A stretch of DNA of 39,474 nt from Ichthyophonus hoferi (lineage: Eukaryota > Opisthokonta > Ichthyosporea > Ichthyophonida > Ichthyophonidae): NCBI GenBank assembly GCA_002751075.1, contig NAOQ01000281.1, forward strand, positions 35,577-75,050, given 5' to 3'. Positions 12,301 through 24,000 of the stretch are shown piece by piece (position 1 is the first letter of the stretch; each line of letters begins with the position of its first letter). The notes beneath the pieces were generated by a model. That model saw nothing but the letters and a program-made list of their open reading frames with translations, was not told the origin of the DNA and made no database searches. The translations under genes and the position numbers were made by a program.

Positions 12301-14111
12301 ACACAGATACATCATACTGTACAAATAGATACACTACCCAATGGGCTTGTCTCACATCGGGTCCTTTGCCCCTATTACGCCAACTGATACATAATCCAAA
12401 CACTAATCCGCATTGAAAAACAGAATAGGAAAGAGCAAATAAATTTTGCATGTCAGGTTGATAATGTGGGCACGACGGGCCAAGGTATAACAAAGCTTCT
12501 AGCATACTTTAAAGAATCAATTAGGAGAATGCCATTTCTTTATTAAGTTGTTAGGCTATGGAAGCGATAGTTGCTGAAGACGAACCTAAAACACAACTTG
12601 TAGAATATTTTCAGATGCATACATGGCGATTTAATTGAAACTCGTCCTTTTTCCTATTTGTAAAAGTGTTTTTCTTCTTTCTATTTTAATGGTTTGCCTC
12701 CATTTGCGTCTCTTTCTTTGACTAGAATTATTCTTATTTTCCGTATAATGTTTGTCCGAATGATAGTATGTATTAATAAAAGAAATATGTTATAGCGAGG
12801 TTGAGAAAATAATAATAAGAGGCATAAAAGAATAAAGAAAAAGCAATTGATAGGAAGAATGGGGAAAAGGACATGGAAAGAAGGATATGGGAATAAGAAA
12901 CCACAAGACAAGACACATAGAAAAAAAAACAATAGACAGGAATGGGAGAAGGCACAAAGAAGACAGTGTAAATGTCAAATGTATGGCTAATGTATGGCTA
13001 GTAAAGGGTCTGCCTGGCCTTTCTTTAAGCCAGGTTTCACTATAGAGTGTTAAAACACAAAGGACGACTAGGAAGTTAGCCCTAAGGGTCTAGAGTAGAA
13101 ACAGATAAAGGTATGTTAGATAGAGAAAACTATAAGAACAACGGGAAAATGTTGTATGTATATGAAAGTGGATAAAACGAAAGGCATGAGGGAGTGGAAA
13201 TGATAAATATAACGAGGGTGGGTATGTTGGGAAAAGAGAAAACAAAAAGACAGTAAGGATAGGGGAGAGGAAGGGAGGGGTAAATCAAATAAATAATTGG
13301 TAGAAAGAATAGGTAAGCCCCTGTATAGCAACCACTGGGATCCACCCTTAGCAACACTTTAGCAACAGACAACATGACTCACCTTTCCACCTGGTACGTG
13401 TTGTTAGTATACGTCATTGTGACCATACGGTTGGGGTCCATTGCTCCACTGAAGCCCTGGGCGTGGACTGGTAACCATGATAAGGGTGTGAAGAGGGATT
13501 TGAGCGGCATGGCCAGACTCTGGCATACATCAAGTAGAGGTGTGTCACGCACCAGGGTATCTGACCCAATGGGTTTCTCAACCTCTTTCCTGTCCATAGC
13601 AATAGTATCGGTCCCAAGACTGGCAACATTTTTAGATTTCTTTGTGGCCGGAGTCTTGCCTTTGCCATGGTTGGTGGCTACCCCTCGGTGTGTATTCCCT
13701 CTGGCGATGCTGCTCCTGTTGGGAAGCGGGCCAGAAGAAGACTGTGTGATTGACTGGCGAGGAGGTCCTGAACAACCTGGAGGCAGGTGGCCCCAGGAGT
13801 GCCCAGGAGAGGATAATGCGGCCTTTGAAGAATGGGAGTGAGGCATGGCACTCCGAAAGCCCTGAACCACCCCTGTAAGTCCGCAGCACATATACAATCC
13901 TTACATTGTTGCTTCATATGTTAAGACCCACGCGTGGCAAGGAGTATAACTAGGCCTGCCCTCACCATATAGGACCTGTTGCCTGGTAACCACCTACAGC
14001 CTGGCACTATCAAAGCTTTAATTAAACATAAGAGATGTCTAGTGTGTTGATGTATCCCTTGGATATACAACTGGTACTCACCTGGTTAGACTGGGGTTTG
14101 GGTCTCGGCAT
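9345..14111 (-). CDS. Degenerate WRN/RNase D-like (DEDD) exonuclease-fold protein
   Basis: Four exons on the minus strand: 14082-14111 (MPRPKPQSNQ), 13383-13861, 11682-12234 and 9345-10856, with phases 0, 2, 0 agreeing, for ~857 residues. Residues 1-170 are Ser/Pro-rich. Residues ~176-385 align by eye with the 3'-5' exonuclease fold of WRN and RNase D: the hydrophobic strand AVLVLSV, then QVLVFHLLH, the IWKFGV strand, the SVADLAQHVW segment, LVGILGL, and MWAFPL ahead of the last helix. The catalytic positions look lost. The first-motif D-x-E falls on S-x-P (~209-211), the motif II Asp on Tyr (~280), and the motif III Y...D region is LLSCMLYGVV (~355). The C-terminal ~470 residues are low-complexity and end in a Lys/Arg-rich tail (RNRRRKK, GKRKRRGKR), suggesting a nuclear protein. 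The intron 2 acceptor (ACTGAG) is weak and that 1,148-bp intron may hide another exon. A pseudo-enzyme or RNA/DNA-binding scaffold is inferred, not shown. Confidence 0.7.
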
Positions 14112-15347
14112 GCCAGGTTGGCTTGGCTTGGGATAGTATGTGTGCCACATCTATGAGCAGAATATTAGACAAGGCCAAACGGGAGAGCATGCAAGGCCCT
14201 TAGGGAAGGAGATACTAGTAATAGGGCTGTCCCAAAACGCACTATGTTATTACTCAATCTTTCATTACCATTGTTTTAAAATGGGGATATGTACGTATGT
14301 TTCGGTGGATATACATTTATACCTACATGTATGCATGTCATCATACTATCACTCATATACTATTATACCTAATATGCATACATAAACACATACTTGTGTG
14401 CATGCATACATATATACATACATGCATACATACATACATACATACATGCATACATACATACATATATACATACATACATACATACATACCTACATACCTA
14501 CATCATACCTGCTTTATACATACATGCATACATACCCGCTTACATACTTTTTTACATATTTGCATAAATACATGAATACAATCCACCATACTTCCCTACA
14601 TACCCATACAAAACTAAACACATAATACATACATGCGTCTATACACAGTCCAACGACTACCTAGTAAAAATGGTTTCTGTTATGCTATGTAGTACTAGCT
14701 GGGAGGTTATCACCCTTGCAGGCTCTCGGAATAACAAAAGGCTCTCGGAATAACAGAAAAAATGTAATATATAAAAGGGAAGCGATTAGCGGATTGAAAC
14801 AATCTATCTATGTAGCTTTGAATAATAAAATATATAGCGATACTACACCTATATAATTATAACCACTACACCTTCCCTTCATTATGCTAAGTCTCCTTCA
14901 AGTTACTAGGCCTATGGTCCGAGCCGGAGTGGCTCTAAAATGTGTACAGGCTTTATGGCATGAAAGAACATACTCTATCCTGCAGGGGTAGGTATGACTG
15001 ACAATATAACCTTTTCCCATCAACCTTATGATGTGCACGTATCTTCCTAACCTGTAAAAAAAATAAAAAAATATTTGAAGAATGTAGGTATGCACCCCGA
15101 GTATTTATGTATTATTATTGTTATTTTGGTCAATTTTTCAATCTCTCCTACCTGTATCTCAATATAAAGGGACACAGGAGGACGTTGTAACAAAACACCC
15201 TACCATCCCTTCTTATATTTTATCCATGTATATGTATACACAAGTACACTCTTGCTCACCTTTAGAATATTTGCTGTGTGTTATTTTTATAGTTCTGAAG
15301 CACCCTTGGCAGACCAGCTAATGGGTTGATGGTGGTGGTTAAATAGA
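14112..15347. promoter_or_regulatory. Head-to-head spacer between exonuclease-like gene and COQ9
   Basis: The minus-strand gene starts at 14,111 and the first resolved COQ9 exon starts near 15,348 on the plus strand, so this interval should hold both promoters and the missing 5' exon(s) of COQ9. I could not identify a convincing COQ9 start exon. No TATA box or other promoter element is clear. The CATA microsatellite at about 14,330-14,640 fills a quarter of it. Confidence 0.4.
14330..14640. repeat. CATA tetranucleotide microsatellite
   Basis: Tandem CATA units are interrupted by CATG and TATA variants. They are densest at 14,400-14,512 and degenerate on both sides. The overlapping Tyr/Ile/His/Thr-rich open frames are by-products of the repeat, not genes. 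Confidence 0.9.
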
Positions 15348-18300
15348 GAGGCCCCAGAGCTGAAGCAACAAGTTTTAGCCGCAGCACTGCCACTTGTTCC
15401 TACATATGGCTGGACCACACTCTGCATTAGCAAGGTATGCAAGCTCACACCTCTTGTAATTCAACCAACTAATATCTCTAGTCTAAGTATGTAGATGGTT
15501 AAGGGGATGGTATGTTTCTATTATCGAAGGCTTTACTCTGCACCAGCCCGTGCTCCACGTTGAGTTGGGACCATGGTAATAAAATATAAAAGATATATCA
15601 ACACTGCGTTTATTGTCTGGTTGATCTCTCTCTTATCATACTACAGTGCCCCAATGTAAAGGAAATGTGATGGAATCCACCAAGGTTATCAAGAACTATC
15701 TAGCATTACATAGTGTCTCCTGCCCCTCATACATATGCCACAGTCTGGCCCACTTTACCATTTATTTTTCACCCGCTGTCTCTTTCTCTCCTAATCTATA
15801 TATATATATCATTTTAGTATGTTGGTCTGCCAGGGAGGGTAGGGACTAGAGAATGACAGACTATTGGCTCATAACTGACTAGGGGGGAAGGGGGCCGAGA
15901 CTATTGGTGTCAATGCTATGGTCAACGGGCTGTGTGCAGGAGGGCCAGCCGACCTAATTGAGGTATGTTCCCCTGTGGTATTAAACGCTGCAGCCCACTC
16001 GTCTCTTTTGATGTCCTCACAGCTATTATGACCCACATCTGCTGATCTCTTACCCCGCCATAAACAGTACTTCCTGGTGGATAGTGGAAAAAACTTGGCC
16101 AGAAAATTGGACAGAATGGACCTTCAAAGGTGAATATCCCTCTCTGGTGGCTTTGCCTGCCGTGTGGTGCTCCCTTAGCTGTTAGTTCTAAACCTCTAAA
16201 CCAACCCCCTCACTCCCAACCTGCATTCAACCTCTTGACCTCCTTGCTTGTCAGGTGGCAGTAGTCATACTGGTATAGCATTAGCAATTTGTATATTCCT
16301 TTCTATTTTCTCTGGCTTACAAGGGCTGGAGCCAGGCTGAACGTGACACAAAGAATAAGAGCTGGAATAGTAACCCGACTGGAGCTGACCATGCCATATG
16401 TAGCCCAGTGGCCCCAGGTAAGTGATAGAGGGAGGTATGGAGGGGTTTGTGTATGGTTGCAATGTAGGGAATGGTGTTCGTTGCGTATCTGGTAGTAGGG
16501 CTGATATGTTCCAGTGATCCTTCCTACAATTACTGGCCTGTATATGTATACCAGGTTGTTGCTAAAATTACACTTTTTTCTTTCTATTTTAATCCAGGTT
16601 TCTAATACTTTTATCACATCACTCGTCTTATTTATATTATTTTACATCAATATTACCAATAATGTGTACAGACACAATTTGCTAGACTCCCTCTCTGCAC
16701 ATTGTAGGGGTACACATCCAACCTAGGTACTGTGTAGCCCATGAGGCAGTCACAGTGGGACAGGTCACAACTGGTTAGGCAGACTCTACTTTTGTTTAGG
16801 TTACTGCTACAGTTGAGATGGGTGCATAGTGCTAATAGAGCGGCACGCTCACTATATTAGTAATTCAATGGCACATAAGTTTATTTTCTACGGTCATCAT
16901 AGAGTATTAATCAGTGTTGATCATGCCTGGTCTTTGTAGACCAAGATGATGCTTTAGATAGACCAACCCTCCAACAGTATGGAGTAGAATTTCATCATTG
17001 CCCTGACCCCGTCCTAATCTCTGTGTCTTTTTATGTGTAAATAGTTATATTGCATTATTGAGGTGTATAAAATTATACGTGCTCATAACTATAAATATGA
17101 ATACTTGGCTTAGTTTCTGTGTCAATAAGTGGTAGTAAAGTAGGACGGAGGAGGGCCAGTGGCCGATAACCTCCCTACAGTGGAGTTATATGAGATGAAC
17201 CTGTCCTGATCCAGGTAGGGTGGGTGTAGGCCCTGGCTATTATGGGTAGTACCCTGGAGGGGAAAATGAAGCTGATAAGGTCACTGGGTCGCCTGTCCGA
17301 TGAAATATGGTACCAGGCTGGGGATAGATCTACTGATGTATGTATAATCAGACCCCGCTGTGTTGTGGGAAATGCCTATTGACTACTCTCATCTTACTAT
17401 GCTTGGTGGATTGCAACTTCAGCTTACTGCATTATCTTTCTTATATCGTAGCAGCACTCCTGCACTTTTAGAGTCATCCCAAGATTAAAAATATAGCTAC
17501 GCAACTGCATTTCCCCAGCTACTAGTGGACTAAAACCTGTAGTCTTATCATAGAGGTTTGTCTGCAATTAGTTAATGTTAGGTTTAGAACGCTAATACAC
17601 CTAAGTGCATATGAAAATATGGAGGGGCTAGAAGATCTAACACCGATGTGCGGGCCATGGCATGGTACAGTTTAATTGGTACAGCAAACGAGGGACTCTG
17701 GCTGCCCTGTACAGCTCATCAGGTAAGCCCTCCTCCTGTGGATGGGTGGGGGAATATATGTGTATTGCATTCATGCTCGGAGATAGGTATGCAAAGAAAA
17801 GGATCATAATGATTGGTTCCTACAGAGCTCTTTATGATCCAGGATAAGTCAGTCTCCTTTGCAGATACCATGACCTTCTTGGACCATCGCCTCAAGGACT
17901 TGGCCTCAATCTCGGGTCTTCAGGCTGAGGTCAGTGGGCTGTTTCATATAATATATGCACTCCCCACCCCCTTTCTGCATGTATGTAACATCCATACAGC
18001 AATGTACTAGTGTTCCAATCAGATGCCATTGTAGAATCTTGTAAATTGTAGGTATCTGTGGCATTAAGCCAGTAATATGATGCCTCACCTGAGTGCCATT
18101 TATATTGTGCACTGTACCAATCACCTGATAGTAATTGGTTGTATTGCTTGTATGCATGATATTCAGACCCTAGTCGTCTCTATGCAGACTGTAGTATAGT
18201 GGTTTAGTAGCGACTATATGTATTGACTTATCTTGCTTCCCAATAGGTAGGAAGGGGCATAATGAACATAGGCCACCATGCCTCAGGCCTACTATATACG

Positions 18301-18644
18301 GTAAGGACAGCTGGTATATGTCATGTTGTTGTTTTTGTGTTGCTGACTGGCAATAGACTCTAATAGGGAAGGAGTAAGCCCAAGGGTACAGGGTATAAAC
18401 CCATCATTCACCAATCTAATGAGGGACGCTGGGCATTGACCTGAATTCTTTAAGGCTGATACTCAGCGGCCTTCAGACTGTTATTTTTTGATTGGATAAT
18501 ATATAGTTAATGTTGCTTTAATGCTACTAAGCATGACATACAGTAAATGGGCTGTGGGGATCATGCTGTGGTGGGGCCAGGGACTAACTGAGTTGCCCCT
18601 TGTAGGCACAGAGCCTAGGTGGTCTACACCGCACTCCAGTGTAA
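15348..18644 (+). CDS. COQ9: COQ9, ubiquinone biosynthesis protein (5' exon not found)
   Basis: COQ9 is a mitochondrial matrix lipid-binding protein of the TetR-like fold that presents polyprenyl intermediates to COQ7 in coenzyme Q synthesis. Eight exons follow: 15348-15434, 15891-15962, 16068-16129, 16324-16417, 17230-17337, 17671-17722, 17826-17929, 18247-18300, and a short ninth, 18606-18644, with the stop. All phases join. Diagnostic segments in order are QQVLAAALPLVPTYGWTT, GGPADLIEYFLVDSG, VTRLELTMPYVAQWPQ, RLSDEIWYQAGDRSTD, FNWYSKRGTLAALYSSSE and FMIQDKSVSFADTMTFLDHR, which match the conserved COQ9 core (W-x-x-AGD-x-STDFNWY-x-KR). The resolved part is ~226 residues. The mitochondrial targeting sequence must lie in an upstream exon. 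The acceptors of exons 2 and 5 are G-rich and lack a pyrimidine tract. The C-terminus AQSLGGLHRTPV is short but ends cleanly. Confidence 0.93.
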
Positions 18645-21026
18645 TAGCTTACCAGTGCAATGGTCTTCTAGCCCTGCTCTTGATCAACCTCTGAAGACAC
18701 TTTCTATATTCCATTATTTCTATCGACATGGTTGTGCATTCATATCTAATTGGTGTTGTTGTCCTTCTCTTTTTAGATCATCTCCCTTGATATATACGCA
18801 AATACAATGTTAATGTGATGCTAACATCACTTCATAGTTTAAATGTTTCACATAGAACTGTCAGGACATATATGGCAAAACTAGGAATGCATCATAACCA
18901 ATCAACTGACATGGTGACCTGTACGAGTCTGTATACCACCAGTAATATGCCAGAATCAAAGTAAAAGCTAAAAAAAAAGCATCTTTGTGCACCTCTCCCT
19001 TTCATGTTAGATTGGCCTCCGATCCTCTCATTATGTGATTGGTTATGATGGATTCCATATGCATACACGCGCAGCATACATACGTGTATCTAAGATCTTG
19101 TCTAGCCTTCAGAAAGACTAGAAACCGAAGACAACATCTTATCTACTGCTGCCTAAAAGTTACAAGTTTTAATTGAGACATAGTTCTTTAGTATTGACTA
19201 AGAATTAAGATTCCCGGTCAAATATTTTTGCTAAGAAATCCATTCAGTTATATTAACTCTATTTTTCCAAGCAGTGTGCGTAGAAGTACAAAATAAAGAC
19301 GTCATAGGTGGTTGTTCTGCATACCCGTATAGTATCTTAGTGTTGTATGATCTCCAATACAAAACACAGTCTGGTTTGGAAGACATATTTTTATGTGTTT
19401 TAGGGACCGTTAATTAAAACACCAAGTGGTTCGGTCAGCAGGAACATGTGTACTCTATATTATTAATGAGGCAGCTTGACAAGATATAAATTTGATGTAG
19501 TATAACCTATACTGTCAAGATCTATTGACGCCAAAATAGTATATTTATAAAAAAGTGGCCTAAGTTGTGTCAGTCTAGCCTTAACAAACATAGGCTAGAT
19601 CATGCAGTCATATCTGCAAACAATTGGACAACGTATATATATATACATATATATATTGATGAATCTAATGGCCTGATAACATGGATGCCCGATGTCCTAT
19701 ATCTTAAGAGATATATGCGATAGAAATGAGACTGGCCGCAATGTGCGTTAGAATTATGACAATTAACTACATAACATCTTACTAAAGGCCATGTAAATAT
19801 GTCTAAAGAAACATTAGACTATAGATACACGTGTTGACACATAAAATGGTTGCTGGCCTTTTGATCTTATATATTATATAAGCTAAAAATAATAGTTAGT
19901 TTTATATCTTATATCTTACATCTTATATAAGCTATAAATGATATCTGGTCTTATATCTTATACCTTACATATGCTATAAATGAAAACCAAACTAGAACAA
20001 AGTGGGAAGCTATAAAAGGGTCAGAAATCCAAAAGGGGAAAAGTCATAAAGTGAGATGATGCCCTTTAAAATTTACATAGTAACTAAAGTAATTATAAAC
20101 AACTCCAGAAGAAACCTGTGTTGAACTATATAAGGATTATAGGAGAGATGGTAATTATAACAAATCAAAGGGAGACCAAAGTGTACGTAATAAACAGCGG
20201 TGTCATGAGTCAAGATGAGCCTGCATCTGCTGAGTCATTGGCTCTGTAGGATAGTTGGGGGATTAAGCATTGTCTCAATATAGATCAGATTGAACCTCCG
20301 GGTACCCAATTATGGGCAGTGCACATCTTGCTTCTCCATACCAGATCAAATTAGCGCGCCTAAATAGTATACTATAAAAAATGTGTATAATGTCTGTAAG
20401 GGTTGAAAACTAATTATATATGTAACTACAAAACTATCATATTAATGTTAACAGGATTTTGGTCTGTAGTGTGGAATGGAGTACTCTATGTATCTTCATG
20501 TTGTTAACCTATTACAATGTTTAAATCCCAAAAATGATGCGGTATTATTGCCATTAATGCCACAACCATATAGATCAGCTTATCTTCCATCATTGTGTGG
20601 TTATGTGCACTGAGTGAACACAGAGATCTATGTATAAACCAATAACTAGGTGCCCATTTCCTTGAAATTTACTGTCTACCATATAGTACATTGCATGCAT
20701 CGCCTATAGTTCTGCTGCAATCCTTTAGAGATTCAAAATATGGGCCTCTAAAAAACCAATTAAAGTCAAAGTTATTGTTAATACTTGGGAAGAGATGGGT
20801 GAGTGAATACACTAATGCATTTGCTAAAGTAAAGTCAAGTTCAAGTAAGAGTTGGTATACGACGTGGTGGAAGTAAGACTAAAAATATGGGGCAAGGCCA
20901 GATTAAACTGTAGTTAAATGTGTCAAGAAGTAGTAGTAAGATGAGGAACTAAACAAAAAACAGATCGGAGAAGGTGAAGCAAGAGAAAAAAAGATAGTGG
21001 CAGGGATAGTAAGAAAGGGCACATAC
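18645..21026. other. Convergent intergenic region between COQ9 and SEPSECS
   Basis: This lies between the 3' ends of COQ9 (plus) and SEPSECS (minus). It should contain both 3' UTRs and the last SEPSECS coding exon. Two candidate acceptors for that exon are visible on the minus strand: CTACAG near 20,911 and TTTTTAG near 20,880. Each gives a short tail in phase, and I could not choose between them. Otherwise there are TA-rich runs (about 19,633-19,658), small hairpins built on TCTAGCCT (19,103-19,124 and 19,574-19,600), and the TA-rich minisatellite listed separately. Confidence 0.5.
19864..19984. repeat. TA-rich minisatellite (about 2.5 units)
   Basis: Two to three diverged copies of a ~55-bp unit share CTTATAT, ATATAAGCTA and GCTATAAATGA words. 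It lies in non-coding sequence. Confidence 0.6.
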
Positions 21027-24000
21027 TTGATCACATTTTTCTGGTACTGAGCAAGGGTAGCATCTAGGCGATGAATGAGGATATCAGCCTCAGACGTTGT
21101 CATGCCAATGGCTGCTGCTACAGTCAAGTAGGGGACTGGGTACTTTGAAATATGGGCACCATACCCTGCCATTCATACAGTAGACCTTGAGTCAGGATGC
21201 TGATAGTCTCTATCGAGAACCTTAAATAATACCCTCTTGGCCATCCACCATCACTAGAGTAATACTAAAATCAATCGGCTAAGAACCCTTCATGGTCTGT
21301 ATACCGACCTCGCCCGAAAGCGAATGGTGTCCGTGACCATAGCATGCAAACTAGCTAATCAAATCTACTGTTTGTGAACAGAGATGACATAAAAATAAGC
21401 TGGATAATTTACGATTAAATAAATTTGGAAATCTATCACTGTCGTCTGTGTAAGGTGAATCAGAAGAACACATGTGATTTTTGCCAAATAACTTGTCATT
21501 AATGGCTATGGACCGGTTAGAAATGCTGATGGCAAATAAGATACACTATACACTCCACATATTAATGCATACTATACCACTGCCTTACAATAGTACCACC
21601 ATACCAAACCTGACAACGCCTATGAGTGATCCGAAAGTAAATGCTTGAACAGCAGTCCTCAGGCTTGTCAAAACATTGAGATCTAATATTTAATGTAGAA
21701 GAGATAAAACAGTGTGAACAGACAGTAGGCCTACCTTCAAATGTGATGTCACACACAGATTTGATGTTATCAGCAACAACCCTGTGGTGAGAGGCATGGT
21801 GTCGACATGTTACACTGAAGGCTTGATACCTAAAATTCACTCGAATATATGTATCCCACGTAGTCTCACCTTGCATCAGACTAACTGATTGGATTGCAAA
21901 GGTAAAATCTACAATAAATGTCTATACTAAATATTAATGATTGGGTCCATATCAGGTATTTACCTGTACCAGAATATAAGCATATATGTTGCCAACCATA
22001 TCGTGTGCGTCTTAAAGGTAGCAAGGAATATATTAAACTACGGCTTAATGAATCACGTTATTGTTGCTAATAATAAAGGTACAGACAAATGCACATCTCT
22101 CATGTGTACGTTATTGTCTCCAGGGTGGGCCCCTGGCTGATCAGTACGACCAGTCTTTCTCCCCACTACAACATATACCATGTCCTACCTGGTCCCAGAT
22201 ACACCTCGTGCAAAAAGCATGGATCCCAACATAGTTACCGTCTGCTTGTCCTGTTTCTTGGCACATATACCATCCAGGGTAATGCCTGTAGTGGATAGCA
22301 ACAGTCATTTCTAAGCTATAAATAACAAAGCCATACGTGGTCCATCCCTTCCAGTCCCCCACCAGTGGGACCATTTGAGTCCCAAAGGCACATATATTCA
22401 CCAGTAAAGCATCAGTCCAACATATGCACTATCCCCATATTTATATTTCCCCATATAAGCTGCCCTTGTATAGAAATAACATTTGCACCTATAATTTGTA
22501 GGTATAGTAAGTCAGATTTAAGAGGCTACAGAGAAATGATAGACTAGTCCTAGCTTGTGCCCTGAGCCACAATAAAGTCCTGTGCAAAACAAGCAAAAGA
22601 TAAGCTCAATGACACATACCCATAGATATTGGGTTACTGGGTGTGTGTAGTAGACGTAAGCCATGCTTTCTTGCAATCTCGGAGAGGCGCAGCTTTAGGG
22701 TGCCAAACAGGTCCTGCAATACCCCAGTCAGTCCTGAGAGTCGTCCAAAGCTTCAAGGCATGCCTATGCTGCATCATTTACCTTCCGATCCTTTAACAGC
22801 TGGCGATAGCCCTTGACCCCCATAGACAGTAAGGTAATCAGCACATCCAAACCCTGTGAAGCAGACGCCCGGCCTACCTAATGTATAAGTCCAAGCCCTA
22901 GTCCCAGGGCCCATCCATATCTGACAACTCAAACAAGCATGTGGTATATCAAACGGAAGTGGCAATGAAAAGACAAGTTGAGATGATATGGTAAGACAAG
23001 AGACACCTAGATCATGCGTATATACTGAATATGTAATGGTCCATTCTGAAAAGTGCTTGGAACTTTAAATCATCCACAAAGTAATAGATTATAGTCCTTT
23101 GCTCATACACGCATCTATTGTTACTTTGGGTACTAGACATTAATTTGTGCTTTTTCAGTTGTGAGTGTTTACCATTGGTTGGTTAAAATATAAAATATGG
23201 TCCAATCTCTGTCGGTGCCTAACCCTTTGAGTATAACCAATAAATCTTATCATAGACCCAGAGAGAGTGGTGCCATAATCCATACTCTATGTCAAATATG
23301 ACTCCAACTATGAATCGACTAACTTACCAGCTCACTGCAAAGTATGTGTATTATATTAGCAGTAGCTGGAAGTAACAACCCATGATTCAATCCTAATCTT
23401 TCCACATAGGGATGCGTGAAAAGATAAGGAAAGGATATATTATAACCGTCTGAGCCTATCCTACCAGTAATGTGCAGGCTTTACAAGCAGGCCCATACCA
23501 ACGCGTCATTGTACCTGGATAATTCCTGCAAACACTATCAACGGAGGTGTGTGCTTCTGGGCCAGCCACAATGGCCCCACCCACAGGCACCATCAGATTC
23601 TTGTCTGTACTCTGAACAAAGAGGTCAACCCGTCCCTGTGTATGGTATGCGACCCTATTATAAGTGACCGTGGGACTAGGCCCAGTGCTAGACCACACAC
23701 AGTTACAATGCAGGAGATCCTTACCAGCCGCATGGCCTCATTCAGTTGGTGCATAGTCTTGGATGATTGTACCCCATATGCATTATTGACCACGTGAGGT
23801 ATGCCTTGCTCCTTGGCCATGATGGCAAGCTCCACTACCCTGTGATTGGCACCCTTTCTTAGCACAACACATTTTCAGGTGGATAATTTAAGGCCTGAAC
23901 AATTGAGAACATATCACACGAGAAACTTACATTAGGCTACCGTCAATTTCAGACAGATTAGGTATTAGGTATGCTAGCCAACGACCTTGGCAGAATAGAA

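Noticed and set aside
12248-12505. Candidate extra exon of the exonuclease-like gene
   Set aside because: The frame (85 codons) lacks good splice signals, and its peptide does not extend the domain. The model with exons 2 and 3 joined directly already keeps phase.
12681-13375. Hydrophobic minus-strand frames rich in Phe, Ser and Leu
   Set aside because: They are read from purine-rich intron sequence of the exonuclease-like gene. The apparent membrane segments come from composition.
13374-13841. A 155-codon plus-strand frame
   Set aside because: It is antisense to exon 2 of the exonuclease-like gene, whose splice sites and phases fit the minus strand.
14297-14625. Two open frames rich in Tyr, Ile, His and Thr
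   Set aside because: They are translations of the CATA microsatellite.
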